DNA from: Saturnia japonica
Taxonomy: Eukaryota; Arthropoda; Insecta; Lepidoptera; Saturniidae
NCBI GenBank assembly: GCA_033032175.1
Contig: CM065320.1
Coordinates: forward strand, 15,829,413-15,893,412
Direction: 5' to 3'
Length of the DNA: 64,000 nt
Shown: in pieces, positions 34,995 to 46,090 of the stretch
How the letters are laid out: each line of letters opens with the position of its first letter
Position numbering within the stretch: the first letter of the stretch is position 1
Position numbers and translations under genes: made by a program
Notes under the pieces: model-generated
Told to the model about the DNA's origin: nothing
Seen by the model: only the letters and a program-made list of their open reading frames with translations
The model's database searches: none

Positions 34995-35502
34995 ATTTAA
35001 CTCCTACAACAATCAAATACTCTCATTGGTAACTACATGGAGTACTGTTCTCATCTCTGGGCTCAAGCTCTTCTCGATCGGCTTGATCCATTGGCTCTGC
35101 GTAGAGATGTTGGTTCACTCTGAATCTTCTACCGCATTTATCATGGGGAGTGTTCCGAAGAATTGTTTGGATTTATCCTGGCTGCTGAATTTCATCATCG
35201 GACATCGCGTCAGAATCGTAAATTCCATTCACACCACTTCGATGTACCAGCGTTCCACAAAAGTGTTTTTCTTAAAGCACTTTCTGCCTCGCACAACCAC
35301 TTTGTGGAGCCAGCTGTCGCCTGAGATCTTTCCGTGCCGTTATGATTTGGTGACCTTCAAGAAGAGAGCTTATTCTTTCTTAAAAGATGGCAACGCATCT
35401 GTGAGCCCTCGGGTGTTGCGGATGCTTGTGGGCGGCGGTGATCACTTTCATCAAGTGCGCCACCTGACAGTTTTCCCCCTTAAATTAAAAAAAAAAAAAA
35501 TT
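34995..35502 (+). mobile_element. Non-LTR LINE ORF2 C-terminus with poly-A
   Basis: The real frame reads YMEYCSHLWAQ, LDRLDPLALRRDVGSL, a stop, then IFYRIYHGECSEELFGFI, AAEFHHRTSRQNRKFHSHHF, VPAFHKSVFLKALSASHN, and after shifts KKRAYSFLK. This is the C-terminal region of a widespread lepidopteran LINE RT (EYCSHLW, LALRRDV-SLC-FYRIYHGECSEELF). The interval between HLWA and LDRLDPLALRR looks shortened by an internal deletion. It ends in about 13 A (35489-35501). The long plus frame at 35026-35556 is mostly in a wrong phase. Confidence 0.8.
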
Positions 35503-35532
35503 CTCAAGTTGGAAATCTGTTGCCAAGTATTT
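35503..35532 (+). repeat. SINE S1, right part after the interruption
   Basis: 'ctcaagttggaaatctgttg' followed by 'ccaagta' is the S1 body sequence that normally follows the part lost at 34662. It lies directly after the LINE poly-A. Confidence 0.5.
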
Positions 35533-37441
35533 GTTTGTTCTAACGATAGCATTTAGGAAGCAATAGTATTTGTAGACATGACTTGTTACAATCTCCGGCT
35601 AGATCGTCATTTATATCAAGGGAGGACACTGTCAAATACTAGTGTATAAAGAATACATGTATATAAATTACTTTTAGCGTATAAGCGATACCGAATAAAT
35701 CAATTATCCAAGTCAGTTACACCAACTTGTAGTATAGCCTATTGAAGCAAAGATTAAAGTGCTGACAACGCAATTTTAAATCACTCTTCTCTTTTTGGCT
35801 TCTCTCAAAGACTGGGAAATTAGGAATTTGGGTAGTGTTCTAACATTTATAAGTGAATTCTTAGGGCCTAAACCGAATAAAGAATTATTAATTTTGACTT
35901 TTGAGTTATGTGTTATCGTGTTTTTATTCCAATATATCTATCACCAATTAACGTCACGTATCTGACGGAGTAAGTGCAAACGATGGGCTAACACTTTTCT
36001 CTTTTAAACCGCATCTAATTTCTTCTGATTCATTACCCTCTTCACACATCCAACCTGTTTCCAAGTGATTCTCACTTTCTCTGTGGTTAGTACTTTCAAT
36101 TAATTCTGCATGAAGTCAATTACGTTTTATATATCCAAACCAAACATGTGACATAACATTAATAAAAATCTTTTCCAGCTATCCTACGTATCTTCTAGTT
36201 CTTAAAGCGATATCCTAACGTATACTATATAGCCTATAACTATATCTGTCAATAACCGACTTACAACAGAACCAGAGCCATTATCTGAGGTCTTGGTTAA
36301 AAGTGTACCAATCCTGAGAGTTCTTAGGTTCTCTTGTAAATTCTTTATCTAAGAGTGTTTTAAAACAGTTTTTATTGATGGAGATTCATTTCTTGGTATG
36401 ATAGAGAAAGAAACCTTACAAATTTTCTAGTTATAAGGTAGGCATGTTTATTAAATAAAGCGAATAAATATAGTTCATAATATGCCTTGTAGCCAATTTC
36501 GAGATGCGCTGGGCTTAAATGTGTTCGCTCGGGACAAATGTAATGGGACAAACTTGCCAAGCGGTGGCGCGACTGCATTATAAAATGTTTATTGTATTGC
36601 TATGTGTTTGCCAAGGGGAAGTTGCTTCGATTCCTTGCAGATAACTCTTATATATAGTTTTATGCTTAAATAATCAATTTTTCATCCGTGATTGTGTTAA
36701 TTACTTTACTGCAATTGACAAACTGACGAAGTAAATGATGGCCATATAGACTGTTCTCTCTAGTCTAGGCTGTTCTGCTGTATTTCTTAACAGATTTTAA
36801 GTAACGATGTGGCCTAGATAAGAACCCGCTAATTTTAAAGGAGACTGGCTCTCAAGTGTAACTGGCGGAACAACTATTTTAACTTGAGTGCGGCAAAATA
36901 TTAGAAAATGCACTGTTCTCATAGTATCATTCAACCACGTTGTATTCTTAATTGAAAACACAGGTTCATTATGGTATTCAAATCTACTTCGATCGATGTT
37001 GTGAGATTTAGGTTCTTTGTAAAAATACCACTAAAAATCATAAAGGTAGCTAAATTCTTAAGCGTCAGCTGTATAGTAAAAGTGATGCCCCAAACGCAGC
37101 TTATTATATGGTTTTAATAGTTCTATGAGCGTCTTTAGTAAAATACCTTATGATAAAAAGTCGACTTTTATATCAAGTTTATAATTAGTATTATTCGTAA
37201 ACACAAAAGTAAAAAAAAGCGTTGGAAATGTAGAAAATTTTGCAAAATTTGCAAATAAAAAATTATATAAATATTTTGCTATATTGAAAGTACGTAAGAT
37301 GTTGGGATTCATTTAAATTATAAAGTCAATCGTAAAATATTTGAAATCCACGGTACATTTTCAGTGACAGTCACAGAATGACACAAACGCAAGCATGACA
37401 AAAATTTCGCTCCTTTTGTTGATCGGTCCAATTCATAGAAT
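35533..37441. other. No gene seen
   Basis: Unassigned. A short SINE S1-like trace ('gactggctctcaagtgtaac') is at 36843. The frame at 36372-36578 (-) has no family resemblance. Confidence 0.35.
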
Positions 37442-37700
37442 TTTTAACCCGCTTAAAAAAAATGGGAGGTTACTCAATTCGAATGCACCTTTATATACAT
37501 ATATTTTTTATGGATGTTCAGCCATTACTTCTTTGTTTATGAACCGGTTTGGGTGATTATATTTTTTCGTTGGATAGGGGATAAATCAATATGGTCCCAA
37601 TTTAATTTAATTGGCATTGAACCTTCATCTTCGAAGATACACCAGGGAGAACTCTTAAAAATTTATGAAGTTTTTTTTCTTTTTGTTAAAAATTATCTTG
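37442..37700 (+). repeat. Repeat family A, fuller copy
   Basis: Begins 'taacccgcttaaaaaaaatg', continues 'gaggttactcaattcgaatg', 'ttttttatggatgttcagcc', 'ttggataggggataaatcaa', 'ttcgaagatacaccagggag' and ends in a T-rich tract. The overlapping frame at 37514-37705 is not a gene. Confidence 0.7.
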
Positions 37701-37756
37701 TTTGAATCAAGAAAATTTGATAAATACTTGACGAATCTTTTCATAAAATCAATGCC

Positions 37757-37985
37757 GAGCATCAGCTTTCGGTGTGGGAAATCATCGTGATGAAACCATA
37801 GTATGGTTGTATGGCATTTTCTAATTCCTGCCTGGCTAGATATCGCCCTCAAGAAGAAATACTGTCGTCAAGAATCTGTAGGTATATTCCAGCTGCTATA
37901 CTTGAGAGCCAGTCCTCCCACTAGGCTTAGCGTGTTATCGTCAGTTAAGATTGTGGCCTAACGCTATACATGTAAAGAATTCAAA
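37757..37985 (+). repeat. SINE S1, 5'-truncated
   Basis: Body blocks 'catcgtgatgaaaccatagt', 'cctggctagatatcgccctc', 'ggtatattccagctgctata', 'cttgagagccagtcctccca', 'ggcttagcgtgttatcgtca'. The pol III boxes are missing. Confidence 0.6.
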
Positions 37986-38014
37986 AAATCTCTTCGAGTA
38001 GAGCTATAAGGTAG

Positions 38015-38473
38015 ACTAGCGATGTGCCCGTGGCTCTGTACACGTTTGTTAGGAAGTAATTATTTAGACTTCGTTAATTTATTTTTTCGTCATTATTAAT
38101 ATTTACAATACAGAGAGTCTATCAACTGAGGAATGACATAATATACATCAATTATGGAATGATGTATGATTCCCGTCTTCAAATGTAGATTAAAATCGGT
38201 TAAGAATTTACGTTTTATTTTTTTACTATTTGTAAAAGTATTATTGTATATTCATTTAACCCCTCAATTGACCAATGACATAAACTTCGGGTGTACAGAA
38301 TTTCATAAGAATGGGTAGAGCCGTTTTTGAGTTAAATCCCGACATATAGACAGACTGATAAAAATATATTTAAGGGCATATTCGTGATTAGTTTTCTATA
38401 AACAGAATATCTATGGGGAAATTGGGAAAAATAATACATGCACATATATGACTACAGATCTATTAATATAGAT
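38015..38473 (+). repeat. ACTAGCGATGTGCCCG repeat (family F), copy 1
   Basis: Begins ACTAGCGATGTGCCCGTGGC and later has 'atgggtagagccgtttttga', 'gagttaaatcccgacatata', 'gacagactgataaaaatat' and an end near TATTAATATAGAT. The right part matches 41545-41765. Same style of termini as families H, C and G but a different interior. Confidence 0.6.
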
Positions 38474-38813
38474 TTCAGATATCACCAATAAATAAACTTT
38501 ATATTTTCCGCTACCTCCTTCATGTTAAACCCGAAACACGTAAAAACATTTCGCGTGAGTCCGACCATTAATTTGGTGCGTGAAAAGAACGCCGACGACG
38601 CGGTAACGATGCCGCGGCGACACCGTCACGAGCCCTTTCATTGATAATGGATGGGCGCTGAACCTGGAGAATTATTGCGAAGCGTGCTGCTTCCAACCAT
38701 CAATGGGGTTTCCGATCGATTTTTATAGTATCGGGAAATACACCTTAACAAGATTTAGTTCCAAACTTCCTCACAAGAAAAAATAAAAAAGGCGCTATTA
38801 TTACGCTCTAAAA
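38474..38813. other. Unassigned, with a GC-rich stretch 38555-38740
   Basis: The stretch 'gaacgccgacgacgcggtaa', 'gatgccgcggcgacaccgtc', 'gaacctggagaattattgcg' is much richer in G and C than its surroundings and matches no repeat here. An inverted CCATTGAT/ATCAATGG pair and open frames are present but no protein was recognised. Confidence 0.4.
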
Positions 38814-39122
38814 ATTATAAAATACCTCCTGGCTCATTCACCAGACCCTCGTTACGAAGCCCAATCCATTGGACTCGACAAAACAATATGAGCGCAAGCT
38901 CGAGGAATTTGCTAGTAGCCACTGAAGAGTTCCGCTATCCACCTCCCGGCTCCGTCATTAGTTTAGCTCAAAGATACCAAATTATAATTTTGTAATCCGA
39001 ACTACATATACATACAGAGTTTCATTTCGATACAACAATCAGAAGCAGGTTAAAATTGACTTCTAAGATTTGATTACATTGTTTGTTAGTTACAAGAGAA
39101 GTTAATAAAAGCTTATTAAAAA
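38814..39122 (+). repeat. Interspersed repeat family B, copy 2
   Basis: See 6770-7100. Both copies are in the same orientation and share 'acatatacatacagagtttc' and 'gattacattgtttgttagtt' without change. Confidence 0.65.
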
Positions 39123-39253
39123 TACTGTTAAATTTCAACAGTTTTTTGGCATAAATATATATTGCAGGTCTTCATTGTCTTTGGATTGTATTGTAATCAG
39201 GTACAGAGGTCAATGAACTACTATTTAAAACAATCTGTATAATTTTATTGATA

Positions 39254-39779
39254 ACTAGATGTGCCCGTGGCTTCGCTCACGTGGACTACACAATGCCTGC
39301 GCGAATGTAGCTCCCCCGCTCCCGGCTATTTTAAAGACTAAAATGCTTATTTTAGGTGTTCGTTAGAAGATAGAAATATACTCTCTCGGACTTTTTTTTA
39401 GATCTTTTTAATGCCTATAATTATATAGTGCATTAATTTGCTATACCTCTTATAGTTTACTCAGCATAAGCCATTTAAGCTCCCGAATTGATTCATCAGG
39501 ACCAGTTTTTCTTTATTTGTGCAGAACCCTAATTATTTTTCTAAAATAAATCTAGCTTAAATTATTCCCTATATCATCAGCTATCTATCAGTGAAAGTCC
39601 CGTGTAAATTGGTAGAATCGTTTCGGAGATTACCCGGAACAAACAGACAGACAGACAAACAAAAATTATACAAATGGGTTTTTTGTCATAGGTATCGTAT
39701 ATACTTTCATATGCATTTAGTAAAAAACTGTTATTTTGACATTACAAACAGACACTTCAATTTAATGAATTATATAGAA
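39254..39779 (+). mobile_element. Helitron-like element family H
   Basis: Starts ACTAGATGTGCCCGTGGCTT, has 'gtttactcagcataagccat', 'gtttcggagattacccggaa', (CAGA)n at 39639-39660 and ends at 'gaattatatagaag'. The open frame at 39591-39806 is inside it. Confidence 0.75.
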
Positions 39780-39966
39780 GGTACGCATTGGCACATACGG
39801 TGTTGAAATAAACGTCTAAATCCTATTGGAGATATTTCATATAAAGATTTCAATATCCTTTAAATATTAGACACATATATCGCCATCTTGTATTACCTAT
39901 CACCTAGTATTTCCCCCCTCTCCAACACCTGTCTTTAACGATTTGTAACCGACTCGCGACATTGTT

Positions 39967-40265
39967 CAAGCAATGTTGGCTCAATTGGTAGCGTGTACGG
40001 ACTTCGCGTCCATCGACGCGAGTTCGAATCCCTGTAATGTGCCTGAACTTCCTGTTAAGGAAAACATCGTGAGATATCATAGCATGGTGGTAAGGCTTCT
40101 CATAATGCCCGCCTGGCTAGCTACCACCCTCACGCTGAAAATCTGTCTCCAAACACCAATAAGTATATTCCGGCAGCTGCATTTGAGAGCCAGTCTTTCA
40201 CATTGTCACTTAAGGTCAGGTGAGACTGTGCCCACAAAGTTAAACCTGTAAGGATTAAAAAAAAA
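39967..40265 (+). repeat. SINE S1, best-preserved copy
   Basis: Has a clear A-box-like 'tggctcaattggtagc' and B box 'gagttcgaatcc', then 'catagcatggtggtaaggct', 'cctggctagctaccaccctc', 'tattccggcagctgcatttg', 'ggtcaggtgagactgtgccc', and an A-rich tail at 40257. It can serve as the reference for the family. Confidence 0.8.
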
Positions 40266-40554
40266 AGATTGTTTTATAACGCACTCTCGCGACTGTTAGA
40301 TTTTTTTTATAGTTCTCACGCACCCCACACTCTCGCTGAAAATTCCACTGAAAACTTTCGAATATACAATCGAAGATTCTTGAACGGCTGTACGTAACAC
40401 CTTGAACCAGAAGAATTGTGTTCGATGAAGAAATGGTACCAGTTCAGTGCACAGCGTCCTTTTTCCTTTCCATTTCAAACGATTTTTTTCTCACTTGAAA
40501 ATACGTTAAATTAACGTTTTAAGAATTTCTCACCAAAAATCAGCTCGATTTTTT
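40266..40554. other. No gene seen
   Basis: Unassigned, moderately GC-richer 40310-40470. The minus frame at 40296-40478 has no recognised family. Confidence 0.35.
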
Positions 40555-40830
40555 TTTAAAGGAACGCTCAAAGTTTAATGATGGGGGTCAAAATCATGTT
40601 CAAAGTCACCGTTACATATTTTTCATTTTTAGTTGGATTTTCTCTAATCGTGATTATCCTAGAAAGGATAACGGGTCTAACTGTTTGAAATATTGAAATG
40701 TCGTCGGTCCTTGCTAAGTATGCAAATTTTTAGTTAATCCGATGTTTTCAAGGGGGTCAAAATCATGTTCAAAATTTCCGTTATATACATATATACGTAT
40801 GAAGCTAATAAAAAGCGTATTAAGAAGAAT
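40555..40830 (+). repeat. Repeat with two 'gggggtcaaaatcatgttc' blocks
   Basis: The block GGGGGTCAAAATCATGTTCA occurs at ~40584 and again at ~40753, each followed by a CCGTTA motif. The unit is probably part of an interspersed element that ends 'gaagctaataaaaagcgtat'. Confidence 0.5.
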
Positions 40831-41244
40831 TCAAATAGTAAAAAAATTACGTTTTTATTTCTCGTCGTGTAATTATGATTTACTGTTGAAACTATAACCA
40901 TCTTGAATATTAAGTTGATATTTCATTTTATAGCGTTTAATAGCACTGCTAAATATGATACGTGAGCGGGAACAATAACTAAAATATTATATTGCTTGAA
41001 TAATAAACAATATTTATCGTGCCATCCTCGTGGAAGTGTCACACGCAGTGCCGGCTTGTACCGACTAACTACTACTTTCTACCAGATGGATTCAGGGAAA
41101 ATTGTGGGGGACATACAAACTTTTAAATTTCGATATGCAAGCTTGAGTATGTTTTTAGATGATAGTTTTTAATATATATAAAGTCGTAAAGTGTTAGAGA
41201 CCACAAGTAAATTTATTTCTCTAATTATTATAAGATATTCATTA
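40831..41244. other. No gene seen
   Basis: Unassigned AT-rich DNA. Confidence 0.35.
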
Positions 41245-41480
41245 GAGAAGTGTATGTTGGTAGCGTTGGAAGCTATGAACTTGGATATGTTCAGACAAAG
41301 CTTCAAATGACGTGAGCTGGAGTTCCTGAGTTTTCAGTTAAGGAGAAGATCGTTGGGAAAGCATTGTATGGTGGTAGGTGATTTCCTAAACGCTCGCCTA
41401 GATAGGTATCACTATCAACTAAAAAATTTGACACCATGCACTTTTTGGTGTATTTCGGCAACTTAACTTAAAAGTCTCTC
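41245..41480 (+). repeat. SINE S1, degenerate
   Basis: 'gtaggtgatttcctaaacgc', 'tcgcctagataggtatcact', 'gacaccatgcactttttggt' and 'gtatttcggcaactta' follow S1 order with many changes. Confidence 0.5.
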
Positions 41481-41544
41481 TAGGTTTACAGCTTCTACTA
41501 TCTTATGCCACTTTCACTACTTAGCATTAAATCAGTTATAATAT

Positions 41545-41765
41545 ATTATAGTATAATAATATAAACGACAAACTCGATACGCTAACGCTATGGATTTGAG
41601 TTAAATCCAGACAAACAAACGGACAGACAGATAAATGTTAAATGACCTGTTAAATGTCATATTCGTAATCAGAGTCCTTTATAAACAAATTCTATCGGGA
41701 ATTTAACAAAATACACGTAATTACATTACTTAAATTGATGATATTGAATTAAAAATATATATAGA
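41545..41765 (+). repeat. Repeat family F, copy 2 (right part)
   Basis: 'gagttaaatccagacaaaca', 'gacagacagataaatg', 'catattcgtaatcagagtcc', 'tttataaacaaattctat' parallel 38330-38473. Ends AAATATATATAGATA. Confidence 0.55.
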
Positions 41766-41784
41766 TATTAAAAAGGAAACAAAA

Positions 41785-42016
41785 AACCCGACGGCATTTT
41801 TTTTTGTATTTTTACCTTTTTATTTGATTCCCAGGCGTCATACTTAAATATTATATATTAATATAGCCTATGTCACTCCCACAATTAAGACGAATGTAAA
41901 ATGACACTTCACACGCTAAAATCCATCAAGCCGTTTAGGCTTCAGAGCGTGCCAAAGAAATAGACATACCCTACATACGCTAGAAAAACATAACCTTCCT
42001 TTTTGCAGTCGGGTAA
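41785..42016. mobile_element. Small non-autonomous DNA element with CCCGAC ends
   Basis: 'aaacccgacggcattttttt' at the left and 'cctttttgcagtcgggtaa' at the right form an imperfect inverted repeat around 230 bp. No open frame. Confidence 0.5.
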
Positions 42017-42390
42017 AAGATATCCATATTTCAAAATGTTAAAGTCTGTTCCTGAATAACTTCTGATGACGTGCCTCAGTTAACTGACTTTTTTTGATTA
42101 CGTGAGGACACGCGAGTCCCGGCAAACTACTAAATGCGACCCGCGAAACGAGATTTCCTTCTATTTAACAAAAATAACGTGACATGTCCAAGTTTTATAA
42201 CAGCAAAATAAATCGCGAGCTTCCGATTTGACTTGCCATTTATGATATTGACATTTTTCATGCTCTGAATTATGACATTACTGGGAATTGGATGCCGGTG
42301 GCTATAAAAATATCATTCGTGAATAGTTTTATTTACTTTGTTTTATTTATAACTGGTGGAGTTTTACTAGTTTTTGTTAGTCCTAATAAC

Positions 42391-42673
42391 TATATATACA
42401 ATTACATAAAATTTAAGTGTCTATTTGTAATGTCAAAATTATAGCTTTTATTAAATGCATATGAAAGTATGTAAGTACTTATAACAAAAAAAACATTTAT
42501 TTTTTATTTTTGTCTTTTTGTTCCGGTTAATCGCCGAAACCGTTAGACCGATTTTGATCGGACTTTCACTGGGAGATAGCTGATGTGCTTATAGATAAAA
42601 GTCTTATTAGCGTTCCGCACAATTGAAATAAACTAAAATAGCAGTGCAACTTCTGTAGCCCACGCGAGCGGAA
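42391..42673 (-). mobile_element. Helitron-like family H, internally deleted
   Basis: Has 'ttgtaatgtcaaaattatag', 'atgcatatgaaagtatgtaa', 'ttgttccggttaatcgccga', 'cggactttcactgggagata' and a shortened terminal part 'cccacgcgagcgga'. The final ACTAGC is lost. Confidence 0.6.
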
Positions 42674-43139
42674 GGTAAAAATGGATAGTGTATAAATGAG
42701 ATTGACAAATTCCAATAACGTTTTATCAATCACAAATTTAGTAGATTTAAGTAATTTGTTTCACGGAGAAGGTTTTTATGCTATCACTGAACGTTATAGA
42801 TAACTCTGTGGTCCAGTTATAGACTATTGGAAGGGGTAGAACGACTGTGGGGTTAGCTAGTTTAATATATAATCTTCCTGTACGATACACTAAAAGTTAA
42901 TGTACATTACTTATGCTTGGCCTAACTTAAAACCCTTCAGCTCTTAAGGTCACACAAATACACGTAAAAATTGGCATATATGCCATCCAAGGAAGCTGAA
43001 TTATTAAGATTTGAAAAAATTATTGGCGTATCCTTTACAAGCGTCTGAAGTATAACAACAGTGGTAGATAGACAAAAGTTGTTGAGTCATTATTGTTAAA
43101 TTTATGAACGATTTAATTTATACAATTTATTATAAATAT
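42674..43139. other. No gene seen
   Basis: Unassigned AT-rich DNA. Confidence 0.35.
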
Positions 43140-43478
43140 ATTAATACGTGAAGTAAAAGTTTTCGGTACCTTTTTAAGCGTATTGCGTGCACGGAAGACA
43201 GTGAGATTTGGCATGGTTAAAGTTTATATGGAGAAAGAGTGCAGAAAGCTAAGTTTTATCTATAATATCTGTTACTAATATATTAAATTAAATAAATTAT
43301 TTCTGCGAATCCTAACCTGATCAGTGCCATTGAACTTAGACCCCCCAAAAAATATTGAAATTGGTACTCAACGAAAAGTGACAGCAAGTGATGTAGATAA
43401 TACTCATTGTTTATGAATAGAAATAGTCTATGATTAAAAGTCGCTGGTCGAATTTTGACCTTAGTGCGATCGCTAGTT
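43140..43478 (-). repeat. Family C repeat, copy 2
   Basis: Inverted match of 9042-9390: 'agcgtattgcgtgcacggaa', 'gacagcaagtgatgtagata' and an end GCGATCGCTAGT (43467-43478), the complement of the ACTAGCGATCGC start. Confidence 0.7.
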
Positions 43479-43799
43479 AAAATAATTAGGAATATGTAAA
43501 ATTGTTGTTAAGAAATCATATTATATTTATAAAGCCGGCCACACCCATGTGCATTCTGCAATGTGCAGTGGCATTTACAATTTACCGGAGTGGTCAACCT
43601 GCTTAGGTAGACCGGTGCATGTATTCGAATTTTTATACCTGGGATAATGTGCAAAATAGGAAATAAAAGTTTTTAAATGACACCTCCGTGCGCTATACGT
43701 TCTGTGTTAAGTTTACGTACCCATACTCGCTAAGACATGCCGGTCGACCAACGCAGACACATCTGGACAGATAAAACTCTCCTATTGATCGTATCGTGT
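43479..43799. other. No gene seen
   Basis: Unassigned; 'gtgcattctgcaatgtgcag' is a small local inverted pair. Confidence 0.35.
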
Positions 43800-44036
43800 A
43801 TAGCGGGCGTTAACTGAAACGTGGGACTGTGGAACCATCTTTCGGCCAGTGTGTTCTCTGGTTTTTACGAAATCGGATACATCAAGTGTAACGTGGATAG
43901 ATATTTAGGCCTGCATAACAGTTGCGACCGTCGATGGATTTCGATCTCTTGGTTGACACCGTTGAGTTTGTATTGTATTGTACTTAATTTGCCGTCAACT
44001 TGCCGAACAATTATAAATCGTTATTCTAGATTCTAA
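43800..44036 (+). mobile_element. Possible LINE ORF2 C-terminal fragment
   Basis: The frame from 43821 reads GLWNHLSASVFSGFYEIGYI then KCNVDRYL and RRWISISWLT. The order LWN-LP-SVFP-YDI-FK-V-RYL is common at the end of LINE RT proteins. There is a stop two codons upstream and no poly-A was found. Confidence 0.4.
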
Positions 44037-45261
44037 AAGATTTTAAATGCTTATATAAAATAATTCTAAATAGCAGTAAAATTTACATTGTAAATTGTGT
44101 ATTAATTTTACAAAGCAGATATTAACAAAGTAACGCTGTAGGAATTGAAACTAAAATTTTATAAAATATTTTCAATAGAATTCTAATAGCTCCTCATATT
44201 TAACTTACAACACAAAGGCGACTCCTGTTGTCATTAGATAGGAAACGTATAATAAAATCTGAACGCAACGTTCTTTTCATACCGCCGCTTATCAAGTCTC
44301 TGAGCGTATAAATGTCTGAGTAAATTTAGTATTTTTGATAACCCCGAGACGATGAAAATGGAGTTCTAACCTCTACGGGACTAACCGAAAAGGTTTTGAA
44401 CAGGTACGAACTAAAGGGGAGCTGAGATAGTTTCACCTAACTAACACCTTCAAATTTGCGATGGAGTGCACAATCAATAGGCGTTTGGAATATTTTATTT
44501 TTATTGCAAACTTACACTGGTACTTATATGTAACAGAGCCAAAAAAATATTTTTAATGTTATGTAAAAGAAAACAGGCACACCTCGCACTTAATATTAAA
44601 TTCATTGCAATTTAGACGTAATATCTAAATACAATTTCAAACAATTATAGTCTTATCCAATCTTTCAAGAATAAGTTTCTGCTCCTGTGTATCGTATGTT
44701 TAGACACAAATTTGCTAATTTGTCCACTAGTAGATTACACAAACAGTGAAAAAATAGTGAATTTAATTCGAGGGACTGATTTGGATTCCAAGAGTAGCGA
44801 AGGATTCTAGAGTAGAATTTTTTTCACGAGTTATGTACTTTTTTACCATTTACTGCGAGAAAACTTCTTTAGCGGTGATTAATTGGACGAGAATTGAGAG
44901 TGACATTTTAAGGGTTCGTCAGGTTTAGGGTCGTTTCGTTACACAAGAGAGAAGATAGATATAATATAAAGCGGGGTAGTAAGGATCGCAACAACTATAC
45001 ACATAGTGATAAACCCAACACTGATTCTCTTTTAGTTTGTGACGCGCTTAGGAGTCAGTCAGTGTATATGCGGTAATAAAACGGATTAGAAAGAAAGAAA
45101 GAAAAAAGGAACAAAGAGAGAAAGATATATCAATATGATAAAGTTCGAAAACCTTCTATCTAAATAGTATAAATTTAAAAAGTATTTATTGTCTTGTGAG
45201 TAAAAGGGTGTTTTGTTCACTGTTATCGATGAATAAAATGCCATATAACCGACGCCAACAA
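44037..45261. other. No gene seen
   Basis: Unassigned. A TATA-like 'tataatataaag' (44960) is followed 90-120 bases later by AATAAAA (45076), which could suggest an LTR, but no paired copy or tRNA primer site is visible. Confidence 0.35.
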
Positions 45262-45490
45262 AATACGGAAGGTTATTAAATTCGAATGTATATTTCTTCA
45301 ACTATGTATGTTCAGCCATAACTTCTGTTTATGAACCGATTTCGATGAATCTTTTTTGTTGGATAGGGGATACCTCAAGGGTACACACCTTTTAATTTCA
45401 TTTGCATTGGACTTTGAACTTCGAAGATACACAATGGAACTCTCGAAAATCATTAAAGTTGGTTTTCTATTTTGATAAAAATTGTCTTGT
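45262..45490 (+). repeat. Repeat family A
   Basis: 'ggaaggttattaaattcgaa', 'atgttcagccataacttctg', 'ttggataggggatacctcaa', 'ttcgaagatacacaatggaa', 'aagttggttttctattttga'. Confidence 0.65.
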
Positions 45491-45689
45491 TCTAGTGAAA
45501 ATGGTAAAAAATATAATTATAATCGTCAAAAATCAAACAACACTCTATAATAATGAGACAGTTGTCGTGAATTATCGCAAATATGAAAATTATTATGGTA
45601 GTAATATAAGCGCCGCGCGCTCATAACAGCTATGAATCTATATAAACAGAACTACTGTTACAAAGTTATATTTAGTTAAGGATTATAGG

Positions 45690-46090
45690 GAATTACCTAG
45701 ATCGCGATTTATTTGCAGTCACGGCAACTGCCCAAACCGCGGTCCGGCCACTTTGGCCCCATTGCGCAAATAGTCTTTACTTTCGCGGCTGAGTACCTTA
45801 AACGCTCGCCCCCAAGTCACAGTGAAGCTGCAAAAGCCGTCTGAGGATTCAGAGCTCTTATGGCTAATTGATACTTGGTACTTGGTAAGCGGACTGATTT
45901 CCGCAACTAGGCCTCTGATGGACCCTTTTTGCGTGAAGGATGGTTTTTGTTAGTCAAGCCACCCGATGTCGTCCGGGAATGCCAACAGCTCGCTTATGCC
46001 AAGATAGTGTGCTCACTGTGATGCCACGCTACTGCACTCCAGGAGTACGTGCGTGGCTGTCTCCACAGTATAGTCAGTTCTAAAAAAAAT
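45690..46090 (+). mobile_element. Jockey-type LINE 3' UTR, split by an insertion
   Basis: Left part 45690-45867: 'acctagatcgcgatttattt', 'gcggtccggccactttgg', 'tcgcccccaagtcacagtga', 'ttatggctaat'. The expected end 'agtgtagtcagtcctaaaaa' reappears as 'agtatagtcagttctaaaaa' at 46067-46088. The two halves are separated by ~200 bases of unrelated sequence. It has diverged more than the copies at 1 and 12528. Confidence 0.75.
45868..46066 (-). mobile_element. LINE ORF C-terminal piece inserted in the jockey UTR
   Basis: The minus strand reads VETATHVLLECSSVAS, a stop, AHYLGISELLAFPDDIGWL and more. The pattern ET-EH-LLEC-A-R-YLG-GWL is the zinc-finger-like tail common to R1-type LINE RTs. No poly-A was found at its end. 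Another reading is that it is part of a different UTR variant of the host element. Confidence 0.5.

Noticed and set aside
35026..35556. Longest open frame in the window, 176 codons
   Set aside because: The coding resemblance is in another phase (LALRRDV, FYRIYHGECSEELF). The long frame is a shadow of a dead LINE and runs into its poly-A.
39591..39806. 71-codon ORF resembling the frame at 18488-18688 on the other strand
   Set aside because: Both are parts of Helitron-like family H; the likeness comes from the repeat and not from a gene family.
44940..45085. Possible solo LTR (TATA-like motif and AATAAA)
   Set aside because: No matching partner, no TG...CA borders and no primer site or gag/pol trace could be found.
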